Assembly (NCBI GenBank): GCA_002154655.1 | Contig: NGUZ01000008.1 | Coordinates: 1 to 64,000, forward strand | Origin: Corynebacterium kefirresidentii | Lineage (GTDB): Bacteria; Actinomycetota; Actinomycetes; Mycobacteriales; Mycobacteriaceae | DNA: 64,000 bases | Reading direction: 5' to 3' | The notes under the pieces: generated by a model | Told to the model about the DNA's origin: nothing | What the model saw: only the letters and a program-made list of their open reading frames with translations | Database searches by the model: none | Translations under genes and position numbers: made by a program | Shown here: positions 44,100 to 54,120 of the stretch, one piece after another | How the letters are laid out: each line of letters begins with the position of its first letter | How positions within the stretch are numbered: position 1 is the stretch's first letter

Positions 44100-46325
44100 C
44101 TAAAGAACTTCGCCGCAGTCACCGACGAGGGTAAGCGACTGGGTGGCACGAGTGATGCAGACATAGAGATTCTGCAAACCCTGCGGGGAGGCGTCGACGA
44201 TCCTCTGCGGATCGAGTACCACCACATGGTCAAACTCTAAGCCTTTGAAGCGTTCTGCCGTGGCGGCGTCAATAACTGCTGTGAGCCTGCCGTCCGCCTC
44301 CCTGTGTACACCAGGGGTGTAGCTGCCCTGCGCAAGTCGGCGCACCTGCACGCCATCACGGATGGCTGTAGCCGGGATGGCATCAGGGTTAATCATCTCT
44401 AATAATCCATTAGCCAGCTCAGTGATGGGCTGCGGGGTGCGATAGTTGACGGTGAGAAAATGGTGGCGGAAGCGCTGCGCCACGAACGGCTCCAGAGCCT
44501 CGCCCCAATCATCAACACCCGCCGGTGAGCCGGTCTGGGAAGTATCGCCCACCAAGGTCATCCACCGTGAAGGGCAACGACGAAAGAGCATCCGCCACTC
44601 CATGGGAGTTAATTCCTGGGCTTCGTCCACGATGATATGACCATACGCCCACGTATGGTCTTCGCGGGCGCGTTGGGCAGTGGTGCGCTTATCGCGTACC
44701 TCCTGACGGTGTGCCAAGGTCTCGGCGTCGATGACATCATGGGCAGAAAGAATTTCCGCTTCAAACATGTCATCGTCATTATCTGTGGACTCGGAAGAAG
44801 ACAAGATATCTAGGGCGTCTTCTGCGTCTGCCACTTGTTCGCGCCACGCAGCATCATCGGCTGCCTTCTTTTCCTCAGGGTTGGGCAGGCCGATGAGGAC
44901 GGCTAGCTCATCTAGGAGGGCGGCATCCGAATTTGTCCATGCTCGACCTTGTTCTCGGTAGAGCGCCTCTTGAGTTTCATCGTCGTACCCGCGGGCAGCA
45001 GAGGCAATGCGCTCAGGTGAGGAGAATAGGCCAGCAAGCACGTCGGTGGGGTGGAGCTCGGGCCAGAACTCATCGATCAGTGCAGTAACGGCCGTATCTT
45101 CTGCAAGGTCATCGTGGAATTGATCGATATCGGCGCGCGAAAGGAGGTTCTTTCCGCCGAGCGGATCCGCCCCGACCTTTTCAGCCATCTGCAATGCAAG
45201 GTCTTCTACGAGGTGCTCAATAAAGGCACCGCGAGCCTCATTGTGTGGCTTTCGCGAGCGCCGGGCCCGGGTGCGGGCTCTTTTCACCATGTCGGGTGTA
45301 ACGCTTAAGCTGAGGCCATCAATTGGCAGCTCGCGTGGGGCGGCAGGAAGAAGCTGATAGTCCTTGACCGCGGTGGAGAGAATCTCCACCATGGCGGCAC
45401 TACCTTTGATTTCGCGAGCGACGAGGTCTTCCTCGTGTTCTGGTTCGATTCCGGGGAAGAGCCCGCCGATGGTTGATAGCACCACGCCAGTCTCGCCCAG
45501 TTCTGGCAGCACCCGTGAAATATAGTCCAAAAAGCTGCTATTAGGGCCCACGATGAGGACGCCCGTGGCAGAAAGTAGTTCGCGGTGGGTATAGAGCAGG
45601 TAAGCCACACGGTGCAGAGCAACAGCGGTCTTACCCGTACCTGGGCCGCCTTCTACTACCATGACGCCGCGGGTGTTATCGCGGATAATCTCGTCTTGCT
45701 CTCGCTGGATGGTCTCCACGATTGACGCCATGTGGCCGGTACGTGCCCGTTGCATGGCGTGGTAGAGCGCCGATTCGCTGGCGACTCCTGCTTCTTCTTC
45801 TCGCACACCGGGGCCGGAAAGAACCTCATCGTGTATTCCGGTGACGGTGCGTCCCTTGGTGCGAATTTGGCGACGGGTGTGGACGCCTTCCGGCTGGGCC
45901 GTGGTAGCGAGATAAAAAGGCCGCGCCATGGGGGCACGCCAATCTAAAAGCAGTGTGCGATAGTCATCTTCGCGTGCATCTAGTCCCATGCGGCCGATGT
46001 AGCGGCGGTCTAGGCCTTCGGGGGTGGGATTATCGCCGGGGGCGTCGATATCAATGCGGCCAAAGACCAGGCCCATTTGGGCCACATTGAGACGATCAAG
46101 TTTTGCCTGCAGCCCGTGGTATTCGGTTTCTCGGCGCACCAAGGCGTCCGCGTCCGGCGTGGAGGGATCTACATCCGCCTGCACCTCATTAAGCCTTCTA
46201 TTGGCTGCCGCCACCTCATCGTCGAGGCGCGAAAAAAGTCCGTCCACATAATCTTGCTCAGTAGCGATGGCTGTGCGCTCCGAGGAACCTGCAGCCGCCG
46301 CGTGCCTATTGGATGCTGAGTTCAC
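44100..46325 (-). CDS. HelD-type RNA-polymerase-associated ATPase/helicase
   Basis: A 741-residue superfamily 1 ATPase. N-terminal coiled coil (about 20-85, YVDGLFSRLDDEVAAANRRL) as in HelD, which inserts it into the RNA polymerase secondary channel. Walker A GGPGTGKT (226-233) follows VMVVEG. Later motifs include VDEAQELTPMEWRML and LVGDTSQTGS. Actinobacterial (class II) HelD frees stalled polymerase and can give rifamycin tolerance. The GTG at 46325 has AAGGAG 5 bp before it; a longer open frame upstream is unsupported. No rifamycin-associated element seen upstream. Confidence 0.9.
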   Translation of the reverse strand: MNSASNRHAAAAGSSERTAIATEQDYVDGLFSRLDDEVAAANRRLNEVQADVDPSTPDADALVRRETEYHGLQAKLDRLNVAQMGLVFGRIDIDAPGDNPTPEGLDRRYIGRMGLDAREDDYRTLLLDWRAPMARPFYLATTAQPEGVHTRRQIRTKGRTVTGIHDEVLSGPGVREEEAGVASESALYHAMQRARTGHMASIVETIQREQDEIIRDNTRGVMVVEGGPGTGKTAVALHRVAYLLYTHRELLSATGVLIVGPNSSFLDYISRVLPELGETGVVLSTIGGLFPGIEPEHEEDLVAREIKGSAAMVEILSTAVKDYQLLPAAPRELPIDGLSLSVTPDMVKRARTRARRSRKPHNEARGAFIEHLVEDLALQMAEKVGADPLGGKNLLSRADIDQFHDDLAEDTAVTALIDEFWPELHPTDVLAGLFSSPERIASAARGYDDETQEALYREQGRAWTNSDAALLDELAVLIGLPNPEEKKAADDAAWREQVADAEDALDILSSSESTDNDDDMFEAEILSAHDVIDAETLAHRQEVRDKRTTAQRAREDHTWAYGHIIVDEAQELTPMEWRMLFRRCPSRWMTLVGDTSQTGSPAGVDDWGEALEPFVAQRFRHHFLTVNYRTPQPITELANGLLEMINPDAIPATAIRDGVQVRRLAQGSYTPGVHREADGRLTAVIDAATAERFKGLEFDHVVVLDPQRIVDASPQGLQNLYVCITRATQSLTLVGDCGEVL

Positions 46326-46414
46326 GTGACTCCTTGGTAATTGGACGTTGATGGGGATGGGCCGGGCACGCTGTCCGACAAGGGGAGAGATGAGTTTAGA
46401 CCCTGCCGTGACAA

Positions 46415-46445
46415 AGAACAACGGCCCAGCATAAGGCTGGGCCGT
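46415..46445 (-). terminator. Terminator of the DoxX-domain gene
   Basis: Perfect 10-bp stem ACGGCCCAGC (46421-46430) with GCTGGGCCGT (46436-46445). On the minus strand it is followed by TGTTCTTTG. Confidence 0.8.
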
Positions 46446-46482
46446 GTGACACCGCCGAGTTATTCGGCCGAAGAAGTTGTGG

Positions 46483-47499
46483 CTACTTAGAGCGCTTTTC
46501 CAGCTTCTTGATTGCTGCCTCAATCTTCTTATTTGCCTCTTTTTGCAGCTTGTCAGCGTGCTTGGAAGCCTTCTTGCTTGCGCGCTTGGACTTCGCACTA
46601 TCCAGCTTGACGACGGCCTTATCTGCACGTGCCTGAGCCTTGGTAGCGGCCTTTACAGCACCGGTACGGGCGGTGTCGCGATTGGCTTGTGCGGCCTCAA
46701 GCCAGTCACCCTTGTTGTCTTCAACATAGGTCTTGGCGTTATCGACAGAGTCCTCAATGAAGGACTTTGCGTTGCCCAGCAAATCCCGGCCAGACTCTTG
46801 CCAATCGTCCTTATTGTCTTCAACATAAGTCTTGGCATCGTCAACGTAAGACTTTGCTGTATCGAGCAACCCGCGGCCGGTGGACTGCCAGTCATCCTTG
46901 TTGTCATCTACATATGCCTGTGCCTTTGCAGAAGTTTCGTTGATCCAGTCGCCGGCCTTGGTGGAAAGCTCGTTGGCACGGGCGGAGAGCTCTTCGCGCT
47001 TCTGTTCGGACTCAGACTTGGTAGGCAGCGCCTGCTGAATCTTCTTGTTCGTGCGCTGACCAGCCTTTTGTGCGCGCCAACGAAGGGAAGGCTTGCCCTC
47101 GGTGTCCTGGGTAGCGATAAACAAGGCGCCGAGCAAAGCGGTATTGGTAAGGAAGCCGTTGCGGCGAGTTTCCTTGTCTTCCTTGTTATCTGCAGCCCAG
47201 AAGTTGTTCTTAGCAATCAAGTTGGGCAGGGTAGCGGCGGCCAGAACCGCAGCGGAGGTGCGCGGTGCCTTGCCCAGAGCCAAGGTGGAGCCGGCGCCTA
47301 CCTTAGCGCCGCCAATAGCGCGGGTAACCAGTTCCGGGTCATTGGGAATATAGCCCTGGTACTCAGAAGGAACGGCCTTGCGCACGGTCTTGAGGAAACC
47401 TTCGGTTTCCTTTACATGCTCGGACGCGTTGCGCAGGTTGTCTACGCCTTCCCATACAAATACAGATGCCAGCATGGGGCGGGCAAGCTTGCGAATCAT
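46483..47499 (-). CDS. DoxX-family membrane protein with repeated helical basic tail
   Basis: A 338-residue protein. A DoxX-like membrane part (about 1-135) starts MIRKLARPMLASVFVWEGVD, with hydrophobic helices near 5-20, 62-95 and 117-131. A long charged C-terminal region (about 140-338) contains three related units around YVDDNKDDWQ, YVEDNKDDWQ and YVEDNKGDWL, spaced 31-33 residues. A Lys/Ala-rich end (ASKKASKHADKLQKEA) follows. The tail should be helical or coiled coil and may bind DNA or anionic polymer. Function unknown. The opposite strand is open over the same span, a composition artefact. Confidence 0.75.
   Translation of the reverse strand: MIRKLARPMLASVFVWEGVDNLRNASEHVKETEGFLKTVRKAVPSEYQGYIPNDPELVTRAIGGAKVGAGSTLALGKAPRTSAAVLAAATLPNLIAKNNFWAADNKEDKETRRNGFLTNTALLGALFIATQDTEGKPSLRWRAQKAGQRTNKKIQQALPTKSESEQKREELSARANELSTKAGDWINETSAKAQAYVDDNKDDWQSTGRGLLDTAKSYVDDAKTYVEDNKDDWQESGRDLLGNAKSFIEDSVDNAKTYVEDNKGDWLEAAQANRDTARTGAVKAATKAQARADKAVVKLDSAKSKRASKKASKHADKLQKEANKKIEAAIKKLEKRSK
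46669..46929 (-). repeat. Three in-frame ~95-bp repeats in the DoxX-protein tail
   Basis: Units begin at residues 191, 222 and 255 of the DoxX protein. Each encodes AK(T/A)(Y/Q) followed by YV(D/E)DNK(D/G)DW. They are similar but not identical at DNA level, so they are old duplications kept for protein function. Confidence 0.75.
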
Positions 47500-47576
47500 A
47501 GTCCTTAAAGCTCCTTAGCTCGTTGTTTTAGACCTATCGTGTGCTAGACCATTGTACGCGGAAATTGGCCACTGGG

Positions 47577-48179
47577 TCACCAGCGGCGCTCCCACCAGTC
47601 TTCCAGCTTGGGGCGCTCCTCGCCGAGAGTAGTGGACTTGCCGTGACCGGGGCGCACGATCGTATTGTCCGGGAACTCATCAAAGATGCGCGCGGTGACG
47701 TCCTTATACAGGCGTACGAAGTCACCTTCAGAGGTGGTCTTGCCTAAACCACCGGGGAAGAGTGAATCGCCCACGAAAAGATTAATTACGCCATCGATGT
47801 TTGTAACTAATGCGGCGCCGCCTGGGGTGTGGCCGCGCAAGATGATGATGGGGAGGTCGAGGCCCGCGAACTTGATGGAATCGCCTTCGCGGAGCTCAAC
47901 GTCTACCTCGGCGGGGATAGCCGGAGAATCAAGGAAGGACGCGTAGTGTGTAGCGCCGGTCCCAGAGAGAACCTCTTTGAGAGCACGTACATGGTCCCAG
48001 TGGCGGTGGGTGGTTAGTACTGCGGTGATCTTTACGCCGGCCTTCTGGGCCATGTCGAGGAGTGCGGGGGCGTTATCGGCGGCGTCGACAAGCAAGCCTT
48101 CTTCGCCCGCCTGCAATAGGTAGCAGTTATTGTCCATCTCGGACACAGAAATTTGATGTAACTGAAGCTCGTTAGTCAT
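47577..48179 (-). CDS. MBL-fold hydrolase (glyoxalase II-like)
   Basis: A 200-residue metallo-beta-lactamase-fold protein with the metal motif THRHWDH (H58, H60, D62, H63), [25 protein letters not shown] and the final [12 protein letters not shown]. This set is typical of short actinobacterial glyoxalase-II-like hydrolases; the substrate may be a thiol ester. The ATG at 48179 is chosen because the conserved start [20 protein letters not shown] begins there. Divergent from uvrA, 65 bp apart. Confidence 0.88.
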   Translation of the reverse strand: MTNELQLHQISVSEMDNNCYLLQAGEEGLLVDAADNAPALLDMAQKAGVKITAVLTTHRHWDHVRALKEVLSGTGATHYASFLDSPAIPAEVDVELREGDSIKFAGLDLPIIILRGHTPGGAALVTNIDGVINLFVGDSLFPGGLGKTTSEGDFVRLYKDVTARIFDEFPDNTIVRPGHGKSTTLGEERPKLEDWWERRW

Positions 48180-48244
48180 GTGTCCTAGCCTACGGGTACA
48201 TTCGAGGGAAGATTGCAATCCCTAGTACTGGAGGTCTGAGCACA

Positions 48245-51085
48245 GTGGCTGATCGTTTGGTGGTGCGCGGTGCCCGCGAGCACAACCTCAAGGGCGTGGA
48301 TATCGATATCCCTCGCGATAAAATGGTGGTTTTTACTGGTCTTTCCGGATCTGGTAAATCTTCGCTGGCTTTTGACACCATCTTCGCAGAAGGCCAGCGC
48401 CGCTACGTCGAATCCTTGAGCTCTTATGCCCGCATGTTCTTGGGGCAGATGGACAAGCCGAATGTGGAGTTTATTGACGGTCTGTCACCCGCAGTGTCTA
48501 TCGATCAAAAGTCCACCAACCATAATCCGCGTTCTACGGTGGGCACGATTACGGAGATCTATGATTACCTGCGTTTGCTCTTCTCCCGTGCTGGAACGCC
48601 ACACTGCCCGAAGTGTGATGCGGTAATTGAGCGCCAAACGCCACAACAAATCGTCGATGCCGTGCTAGAGCTGGAAGAGAAACTGAAGTTTCAGGTGCTC
48701 GCACCGGTGGTGCGCAAGCGCAAAGGCGAGTTTGTTGATCTCTTCCAGGATTTGTCCGCTCAGGGCTATTCCCGCGTCCGAGTGGACGGGGAGACCTATC
48801 AGCTAAGCGATCCGCCCAAGTTGAAGAAGCAGATCAAGCACAATATTGAGGTAGTGGTTGATCGCCTGCAGGTAAAGGCCTCGCAAAAGCAACGCTTAAC
48901 GGATTCGGTGGAAACAGCGCTGCGCTTGGCAGATGGGCTAGTCACCATTGAGTTCGTGGATAGGGAAGAACTCACCCATACCTATTCGGAGAAGGCGGCC
49001 TGCCCGAATGGCCACACGTTGACCATTGAAGAATACGAGCCCCGTGCCTTTTCCTTCAATGCTCCGTTTGGCTCCTGTCCGGTGTGTGATGGCCTGGGTA
49101 CCAAATTGGAAGTTGATGTTGATCTGCTCATTCCGGATCCAGATGCTCCAGCTGTAGATGCCATTCAACCGTGGCACTCGAGCCCCAATTCCCGCTACTT
49201 TGTCAAGCTAGTAGAAGGTTTAGGCAAGGCTATGGGGTTTGACCCCAAAACTCCTGTGAGTGAATTAACCGAGGAACAGCGCCACGCGCTGATCTATGGC
49301 ACCGATGAGGAAGTCCAGGTTCGATATAAAAACCGTTATGGGCGCCAGCGTAATTGGACCGCCCCATTTGAAGGCGCTACCGGGTTTATTCACCGCAAGC
49401 TGGAAACTACTGATTCTCAATCCCAAAAGGATCGCCTGCTGCAATATACCCGCCGCGTGCCGTGTAGCACCTGTAAGGGCACCCGGCTGAAGCCGGAGAT
49501 CTTGGCCGTCCGCTTGGCCTCTACGACTCACGGTGAACAATCCATTGCCGGGCTTTGTGCGCTCTCTATTGAAGACGCCTCTGAGTTCCTAGACTCCCTG
49601 GTGCTGGGGCACCGTGAGGAAATCATTGCCGGGGCAGTGCTTAAGGAGACTCAAGCCCGCCTGCGTTTCCTCCTGGACGTCGGTTTGAATTACCTCACGC
49701 TCGATCGCGGCGCGTCTACGCTCTCCGGTGGTGAGGCGCAACGTATCCGTCTTGCTACTCAGATTGGCTCCGGCTTGGCAGGGGTTCTTTACGTGCTCGA
49801 TGAGCCATCCATTGGTCTGCACCAGCGTGATAACCAGCGACTCATCAAAACCCTGCAGCGGCTGCGCGATATCGGAAACACCCTCATTGTGGTCGAACAT
49901 GATGAGGACACCATCCGTGAATCAGATTGGCTCGTCGATGTAGGCCCGCGTGCGGGCGAATATGGCGGCGAAGTGGTCTACCAAGGCGAACCATCCGGAA
50001 TCGAACAGGTAGAAGAATCCCTCACCGGCCAATACCTTTCCGGCAAGAAGGTGCTCGCCGTACCGGATCACCGCCGGGAGATTGATAAGGACCGCACCCT
50101 GAAGGTGGTTGGTGCTCGGGAGAATAATCTCAAGGGCATCAACGTGGAAATCCCGCTGGGAGTGCTGGTATGCATTACTGGTGTGTCTGGCTCGGGTAAA
50201 TCCACCGTGGTCAATGAGATTTTGGCCAAGACTTTGGCCAATAAACTGAACCGCGCCCGCCAGGTTCCCGGCCGTGCCAAGCGCGTCGAAGGTGTGGAGC
50301 ATCTAGATAAGCTGGTGCAAGTTGACCAAAGTCCGATTGGCCGTACCCCGCGTTCTAACCCGGCGACCTACACGGGTGTCTTTGACAAGATCCGTAACCT
50401 TTTTGCCGAAACCCAGGAAGCAAAAGTCCGCGGCTACAAGGCTGGACGCTTCTCCTTTAATGTCAAGGGCGGGCGCTGTGAAGCGTGCCAGGGCGATGGC
50501 ACCATCAAGATCGAGATGAATTTCCTCCCAGATGTTTATGTGCCGTGTGAGGTGTGTGAGGGCGCTCGCTATAACCGCGAGACCTTGGAGGTGCACTACA
50601 AGGGCAAAAACATTGCCGAGGTACTAGACATGCCCATCTCTGAGGCAGCGGACTTCTTTGAACCCATCAACTCCATTCACCGCTACCTTGCCACGCTTGT
50701 CGACGTCGGCTTGGGTTATGTACGCCTCGGCCAAGCTGCTACTACGCTTTCCGGCGGCGAGGCGCAGCGCGTCAAGCTAGCTTCCGAGCTGCAAAAGCGC
50801 ACCAACGGTAGGACGATTTACATTCTGGATGAGCCGACTACTGGGCTGCACTTTGAGGATATTCGCAAGCTGATGTTGGTTATCCAAGGCTTGGTGGATA
50901 AGGGCAATTCGGTGCTTGTTATTGAACATAACCTCGATGTCATCAAGGCAGCGGACTGGATTGTTGATATGGGCCCGGAAGGCGGTGCGGGCGGCGGTAC
51001 CGTTGTTGCGCAGGGAACCCCTGAAGACGTTGCGCAGGTAGAAGGCTCCTATACCGGTAGCTACCTAAAGGGCATGTTGAAGTAG
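48245..51085 (+). CDS. uvrA: Excinuclease ABC subunit A
   Basis: A 946-residue DNA-damage sensor. Two ABC ATPase modules: Walker [10 protein letters not shown] (32-40) and GVSGSGKST (about 644-652), with two LSGGEAQR signatures. The first zinc finger has CPKC and CPNGH/CPVC pairs, the second CEACQGDG and [13 protein letters not shown] start with the family N-terminus [16 protein letters not shown]. No convincing LexA site in the 65-bp gap to the divergent MBL gene. Full length. Confidence 0.97.
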   Translation: MADRLVVRGAREHNLKGVDIDIPRDKMVVFTGLSGSGKSSLAFDTIFAEGQRRYVESLSSYARMFLGQMDKPNVEFIDGLSPAVSIDQKSTNHNPRSTVGTITEIYDYLRLLFSRAGTPHCPKCDAVIERQTPQQIVDAVLELEEKLKFQVLAPVVRKRKGEFVDLFQDLSAQGYSRVRVDGETYQLSDPPKLKKQIKHNIEVVVDRLQVKASQKQRLTDSVETALRLADGLVTIEFVDREELTHTYSEKAACPNGHTLTIEEYEPRAFSFNAPFGSCPVCDGLGTKLEVDVDLLIPDPDAPAVDAIQPWHSSPNSRYFVKLVEGLGKAMGFDPKTPVSELTEEQRHALIYGTDEEVQVRYKNRYGRQRNWTAPFEGATGFIHRKLETTDSQSQKDRLLQYTRRVPCSTCKGTRLKPEILAVRLASTTHGEQSIAGLCALSIEDASEFLDSLVLGHREEIIAGAVLKETQARLRFLLDVGLNYLTLDRGASTLSGGEAQRIRLATQIGSGLAGVLYVLDEPSIGLHQRDNQRLIKTLQRLRDIGNTLIVVEHDEDTIRESDWLVDVGPRAGEYGGEVVYQGEPSGIEQVEESLTGQYLSGKKVLAVPDHRREIDKDRTLKVVGARENNLKGINVEIPLGVLVCITGVSGSGKSTVVNEILAKTLANKLNRARQVPGRAKRVEGVEHLDKLVQVDQSPIGRTPRSNPATYTGVFDKIRNLFAETQEAKVRGYKAGRFSFNVKGGRCEACQGDGTIKIEMNFLPDVYVPCEVCEGARYNRETLEVHYKGKNIAEVLDMPISEAADFFEPINSIHRYLATLVDVGLGYVRLGQAATTLSGGEAQRVKLASELQKRTNGRTIYILDEPTTGLHFEDIRKLMLVIQGLVDKGNSVLVIEHNLDVIKAADWIVDMGPEGGAGGGTVVAQGTPEDVAQVEGSYTGSYLKGMLK

Positions 51086-51093
51086 GGCAAAGC

Positions 51094-51942
51094 GTGAAGA
51101 ATATCCGCCTTGTAGTTAGCCTGCTCGCAGCTCTCGGTCTGTGTACCATGAGTGCCTGCTCTAGCGAGCCCACCATAGAAGAGGAATCAGTGCCCCAGAC
51201 CACCTCTGAGCTGCCGGATAGAGCTCAGGTGCGTGCTCAGCTTGACCGTGCGGTGGACAAAACCGCAAAGAAGTATCATGCAAAGGTAGGGGTCGCCATT
51301 TCCGCAGGTGATCGCACTCTTGTGGCGGGCGATAAAGGTAAGGGGCCAGTGTGGTCCACCATCAAGGTGCCCATCGCCATTGCGGCGCTCAAAGACGGTG
51401 CGGATAAAAGCTTGGTTGACCTAGCTATCAAGGAATCTGATAACGACGCTGCTTTTACTTTGTGGTCGCAGGTGGAATGGCGTGAGGGTTCGGCAGAAAA
51501 TGCGGTTAAAGCTTTACTCGATGACTACGGATCACATGCAAATATTCACGACTCCGCTTTTGGATATTCCACCTGGTCGTTAAAGGACCAAGCCGTATTT
51601 GGTGCTGAACTACCGTGCATTCCAGAAGCGGACTACGTCCACAAGGTGCTCAAAGACATTGTGTCCTGGCAGAGGGTAGGTCTGTCTGCGCAGCCGCGGA
51701 CCCGTGCGAAAAGCGGTTGGGGCTTGGACGAGGAAGAAAACGAGTACACCTACCGTCAATTCGGAGTTCATGAGGTAGATGGAAAGCGCGTGGGAGTAGC
51801 GCTATCTGTGGTGATGGACGGAGAGGACTACGCCGATGCCGAGCCAGCGGTTAAGTACCTCGGCCATCAGCTGGTAGACATCGTGGATGCTGGGGTAGAT
51901 GCGGGGGACATTAAAGCAGTCGCCCATTGTAAAGCCCGCTAG
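51094..51942 (+). CDS. Serine hydrolase-like lipoprotein (class A beta-lactamase / PBP fold)
   Basis: A 282-residue exported lipoprotein. The signal ends in MSAC (lipidated Cys22). The mature part has the three elements of penicillin-recognising enzymes: SxxK at S88-K91 (WSTIKVP), SDN at 115-117 and KSG at 206-208 (RAKSGWG). The class A omega-loop glutamate is not obvious, so beta-lactamase activity is doubtful. It may be a peptidase or a non-hydrolytic relative. GTG start. It begins 8 bp after uvrA, so it is probably cotranscribed with it. Confidence 0.78.
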   Translation: MKNIRLVVSLLAALGLCTMSACSSEPTIEEESVPQTTSELPDRAQVRAQLDRAVDKTAKKYHAKVGVAISAGDRTLVAGDKGKGPVWSTIKVPIAIAALKDGADKSLVDLAIKESDNDAAFTLWSQVEWREGSAENAVKALLDDYGSHANIHDSAFGYSTWSLKDQAVFGAELPCIPEADYVHKVLKDIVSWQRVGLSAQPRTRAKSGWGLDEEENEYTYRQFGVHEVDGKRVGVALSVVMDGEDYADAEPAVKYLGHQLVDIVDAGVDAGDIKAVAHCKAR

Positions 51943-52213
51943 GAACGTGGCAATTTGGTAGAAGGGGGGAGGAGCTGCTATTCTCAAAAGCACTACCGCC
52001 CATGACGCCTTGTCGAGGTTCGTGGGTCACAAGCGGAGTTTCTCCCACCCGATGCCGCGAACACGCTTCGTAGGATAAAGGTAAAGGTAACCAAGCATTC
52101 ACGCTTGGCACTGTGAGAACTCCCGGCTGTCTATGGCAGACCGGGTTTGCTTCGTTTGTGGTCCCGGTAGGTGAACTACTTACTCATACACCCCCTAATC
52201 GAGGAGAACCACA
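51943..52213 (+). promoter_or_regulatory. Long structured leader of infC-rpmI-rplT
   Basis: 271 bases without a gene before infC. Two clear hairpins: CCAAGC-6 nt-GCTTGG (52091-52108) and CCCGGCTG-7 nt-CAGaCCGGG (52122-52145), the second followed by TTTGCTTCGTTTG, like an attenuator. In other bacteria this operon is controlled by L20 or IF3 binding a leader. The spacing suggests the same here, but the fold does not match a named family that I can verify. Confidence 0.55.
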
Positions 52214-52735
<522 letters not shown>

Positions 52736-52771
52736 ACCAGATTCCACGTAGGATTTAAGGACTTAATACTC

Positions 52772-52966
52772 ATGAAGCAGAAGACCCACAAGGGCACCGC
52801 AAAGCGTATCAAGGTGACCGGTTCCGGCAAGCTGCGCCGTGAGCAGGCTGGCCGCCGCCACCTGCTGGAAGGCAAGCCGTCCAAGCGTACCCGCCGCCTG
52901 AAGGGCACCGAGGCAGTCGCAAAGCCTGACACCAAGCGCGTAAAGCGTCTGCTCGGCCGCGCTTAG
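52772..52966 (+). CDS. rpmI: 50S ribosomal protein L35
   Basis: A 64-residue, very basic protein: [20 protein letters not shown] and [17 protein letters not shown]. Full length. Second gene of infC-rpmI-rplT. Confidence 0.97.
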   Translation: MKQKTHKGTAKRIKVTGSGKLRREQAGRRHLLEGKPSKRTRRLKGTEAVAKPDTKRVKRLLGRA

Positions 52967-53021
52967 TAGCGCCGAATCAACCCACATCCGCCATCACAAT
53001 CTGAATTAAGGAAGTATCACT

Positions 53022-53405
53022 GTGGCACGAGTAAAGCGCTCAGTTAACGCCAAGAAGAAGCGTCGCGCGATTCTGAAGTCCGCTAAGGGCTACCGCGGCC
53101 AGCGTTCCCGCCTGTACCGTAAGGCGAAGGAGCAGTGGCTGCACTCCATGACTTACGCTTACCGCGATCGTCGCGCCCGTAAGTCTGAGTTCCGTAAGCT
53201 GTGGATCCAGCGCATCAACGCTGCTGCCCGCATGAACGACATCACCTACAACCGCCTTATCCACGGCCTGCGCCTGGCTGAGATCGAGGTTGACCGCAAG
53301 ATCCTCGCTGAGCTTGCTGTTAATGACTTCGAGGCATTCTCCGCACTGTGCGAGGCTGCCAAGGCTGCTCTGCCTGAGGACGTAAACGCTCCTAAGGCTG
53401 CCTAA
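53022..53405 (+). CDS. rplT: 50S ribosomal protein L20
   Basis: A 127-residue 23S rRNA-binding protein, start [23 protein letters not shown], then [19 protein letters not shown] and [16 protein letters not shown]. It may repress the operon by binding the leader. A terminator follows the stop. Confidence 0.97.
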   Translation: MARVKRSVNAKKKRRAILKSAKGYRGQRSRLYRKAKEQWLHSMTYAYRDRRARKSEFRKLWIQRINAAARMNDITYNRLIHGLRLAEIEVDRKILAELAVNDFEAFSALCEAAKAALPEDVNAPKAA

Positions 53406-53420
53406 TCATTAGAGCTTTCG

Positions 53421-53466
53421 TGCCCGCATTCTCCGGCCTTGTTAACCGGGGGATGCGGGCATTTTG
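53421..53466 (+). terminator. Terminator of infC-rpmI-rplT
   Basis: TGCCCGCAT (53421-53429) pairs with ATGCGGGCA (53453-53461), with an inner CCGG/CCGG pairing, then TTTTGG. Confidence 0.88.
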
Positions 53467-53560
53467 GTTTTCGTTACCCTAGTTTAACTAGGGTGCTCGG
53501 CCTCACATGCTAGATTTATCCCAGACCCCGTGAAAGCCGAGACCCAGGAGAACATTTCCT

Positions 53561-54013
53561 ATGACGAATCCAAACGGAGACTACCAACCTGATAACGGCG
53601 AGTACTCCGGCCCGTCTTATGACAGCAACCAAGGCCACCAGTACAACCCTTATAACCAGCAAGCTAACTACCAGCCGCAGTATGGCCAAGGCTATGCACC
53701 GCAACCCAACATGGGTGCTTACCCGGTGCAGCAACAGTATGTGGCTCCGGGCCAGCAGAAGTCGTGGATCGCTACCTTGCTATTGTGCTTTTTCCTAGGC
53801 TGGTTCGGCGCACACAACTTCTACACTGGCCGTACGACTTTCGGCGTGTCACAGTTGGTGCTTAATATCTTGGGCTGGGCTACCTTCTGGTTCTTGCTCG
53901 GATTCGCCTTCTGGGCCATCCTCGGTCTTTGGGTGTTTATTGAGTTCATCATGATCATCGCCGGTGCCGGTGATTACGACAAGGACGCCCGCGGCGTCCC
54001 GCTCGCTAAATAG
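53561..54013 (+). CDS. TM2-domain protein with Asn/Gln/Tyr-rich N-terminus
   Basis: A 150-residue protein. Residues 1-64 are low complexity (GHQYNPYNQQANYQPQYGQG). A TM2 domain follows (about 65-140): KSWIATLLLCFFLGWFGAHN, FYTGRTTFGVSQLVLNILGW and a second helix pair ending near GAGDYDKD. TM2 proteins are widespread membrane proteins of unclear function. The N-terminal stretch resembles that of the membrane protein at 9653. GGAGAA precedes the ATG at 53561. A terminator follows. Confidence 0.88.
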   Translation: MTNPNGDYQPDNGEYSGPSYDSNQGHQYNPYNQQANYQPQYGQGYAPQPNMGAYPVQQQYVAPGQQKSWIATLLLCFFLGWFGAHNFYTGRTTFGVSQLVLNILGWATFWFLLGFAFWAILGLWVFIEFIMIIAGAGDYDKDARGVPLAK

Positions 54014-54027
54014 AACTCACCTATGTG

Positions 54028-54057
54028 ATCCTGTTGCCGAGAGGCAGCAGGATTTTT
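54028..54057 (+). terminator. Terminator of the TM2 gene
   Basis: ATCCTGttGCC pairs with GGCaGCAGGAT around GAGA, then TTTTTC. Confidence 0.85.
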
Positions 54058-54120
54058 CGTTCTTATAAGGGACTCAGGGGCGAGTCTGAGAAGAGAGAAT
54101 TGGCAGGTAGGGTAGTAGCC

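Noticed and set aside
46326..46482. Rifamycin-associated element upstream of the HelD gene
   Set aside because: The long GC palindrome that defines it is absent.
46477..47508. 343-codon open frame opposite the DoxX-domain gene
   Set aside because: Hydrophobic shadow caused by Ala/Lys/Asp-rich codons on the true strand. The minus-strand gene has the DoxX N-terminus, repeats and terminator.
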